64,000 nucleotides of DNA from JACMJL01 sp963791805 (lineage in GTDB: Bacteria; Bacillota; Clostridia; Clostridiales; Clostridiaceae). Positions within the stretch are counted from its first letter, which is position 1. Every line of letters starts with the position of its first letter. This document shows positions 63,525 to 64,000 of the stretch, one piece after another. The notes under the pieces were generated by a model. It was given only the letters and a program-made list of their open reading frames with translations, was not told the DNA's origin and made no database searches. The DNA lies in contig CAWBTU010000004.1 in NCBI GenBank assembly GCA_963791805.1, forward strand, positions 806,001-870,000, in the 5' to 3' direction. The position numbers and the translations under genes were made by a program.

Positions 63525-63525
63525 T

Positions 63526-64000
63526 TTAATACCTCTCTTCTACTATATTTGTTTCTCTTGTATTACCTTTTCTCCAGAACAATGAAGTCTTTGCTATTAA
63601 GCCTTCTGAAGCAAGTAACAAAGCTGGTAACATAACAATTATTACTACCATACCAATTACTGCACCTTTTGAAACTAACATACAAAGAGTATAAACTAAA
63701 TCAAACTTTGAAACTACAGCTACACCAGTTGTAGCAGCAAAGAATGTAAGTCCACTTACAATTACAGACTTAGCTGTATGCTGAATTGTAATTCTCATTG
63801 CTTCGAACTTATCAAGTCCATTGCCTATTTCTTCTCTAAATCTTGCAGTCATTAATATAGCATAGTTAACTGTCGCACCTAATTGTATGCAGGCTATTAC
63901 AATTCCCGCAATAAAAGGAAGGTCTGTTCCAGTGTAATATGGAATTCCTAAGTTTAGGAAAACTCCTAATTCTACTGTAAGAACAAGTATTATAGGAATC
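63526..64000 (-). CDS. MMPL/RND-family transporter, C-terminal end only
   Basis: The last 157 residues of a membrane transporter whose start lies beyond the window. The frame is open to the edge. It contains three to four membrane helices (IPIILVLTVELGVFLNLG, LPFIAGIVIACIQLGATVNYAIL, SVIVSGLTFFAATTGVAVV, GAVIGMVVIIVMLPALLLA) and the loop TARFREEIGNGLDKFEAM with the following AMRITIQHTAKSV, characteristic of MMPL proteins. These export lipids or other hydrophobic compounds using the proton gradient. The next gene is the YhgE-like protein. Confidence 0.8.
   Translation of the reverse strand, partial: IPIILVLTVELGVFLNLGIPYYTGTDLPFIAGIVIACIQLGATVNYAILMTARFREEIGNGLDKFEAMRITIQHTAKSVIVSGLTFFAATTGVAVVSKFDLVYTLCMLVSKGAVIGMVVIIVMLPALLLASEGLIAKTSLFWRKGNTRETNIVEERY

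Noticed and set aside
1..64000. CRISPR arrays, tRNA or rRNA genes, prophage genes
   Set aside because: No regularly spaced repeats, no cloverleaf or rRNA segments and no phage genes were seen in the regions between coding sequences.

Overview
The window looks like the chromosome of a low-GC, anaerobic Firmicute of the Clostridium type. The DNA is strongly AT-rich, ribosome binding sites are of the strong AGGAGG/GGGGG kind, a T-box leader controls trp genes, and the proteins are clostridial in style (NlpC/P60 with coiled coil, YhgE/MMPL pair, paired topoisomerases III). No species can be named from the sequence alone. Almost all genes lie on the minus strand.

Layout. 1-3160: start of a trp operon (trpE-trpG-trpD, the last cut by the window edge) behind a tryptophan-specifying T-box leader. 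3180-16430: housekeeping and surface genes: a 2'-5' RNA ligase-like protein, two different topoisomerases III, a membrane-anchored propeller-like protein, a phosphodiester glycosidase-family protein, an NlpC/P60 wall hydrolase, a small ABM-domain protein and two paralogous chemoreceptors. 16720-17850: a secreted transglutaminase-like protein. 17925-24053: an aromatic amino acid operon, transcribed aroF-tyrA-aroA-aroC-pheA-aroQ. Ahead of aroF is an unlisted 53-residue leader peptide packed with Phe and Tyr codons, followed by an intrinsic terminator, which is a classical ribosome-mediated attenuator. 24158-24613: a GyrI-like domain protein.

24832-61079: a 36-kb leftward operon for a trans-AT type I polyketide synthase. 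It starts with its own acetyl-CoA carboxylase (accB, accC broken by a frameshift, fused accD-accA) and continues with PKS-A (KS plus a dead AT-like region), PKS-B (KR-ACP-KS-DH-KR, split by a second frameshift), PKS-C (ACP-KS-DH-KR) and PKS-D (4766 residues, three KS). It ends with one polypeptide that fuses all the trans-acting helpers: a metallo-beta-lactamase-fold hydrolase, an acyl-hydrolase-type AT, a malonyl-type AT and a PfaD-type enoyl reductase. The logic is that the carboxylase makes malonyl-CoA, the helper AT loads it onto the PKS carrier domains, six KS and six KR domains build and reduce the chain, most DH domains make double bonds, and the hydrolases edit or release acyl chains. 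One DH and one ACP have lost catalytic residues, and the last module has no ACP and no thioesterase. A product cannot be named. If the assembly is colinear with an acetyl starter, a chain of about 14 carbons with several double bonds and two hydroxyl-bearing positions would be expected (inference).

61320-64000: a decayed transposase fragment, then a YhgE-like secreted protein and the C-terminal end of an MMPL/RND transporter running off the window.
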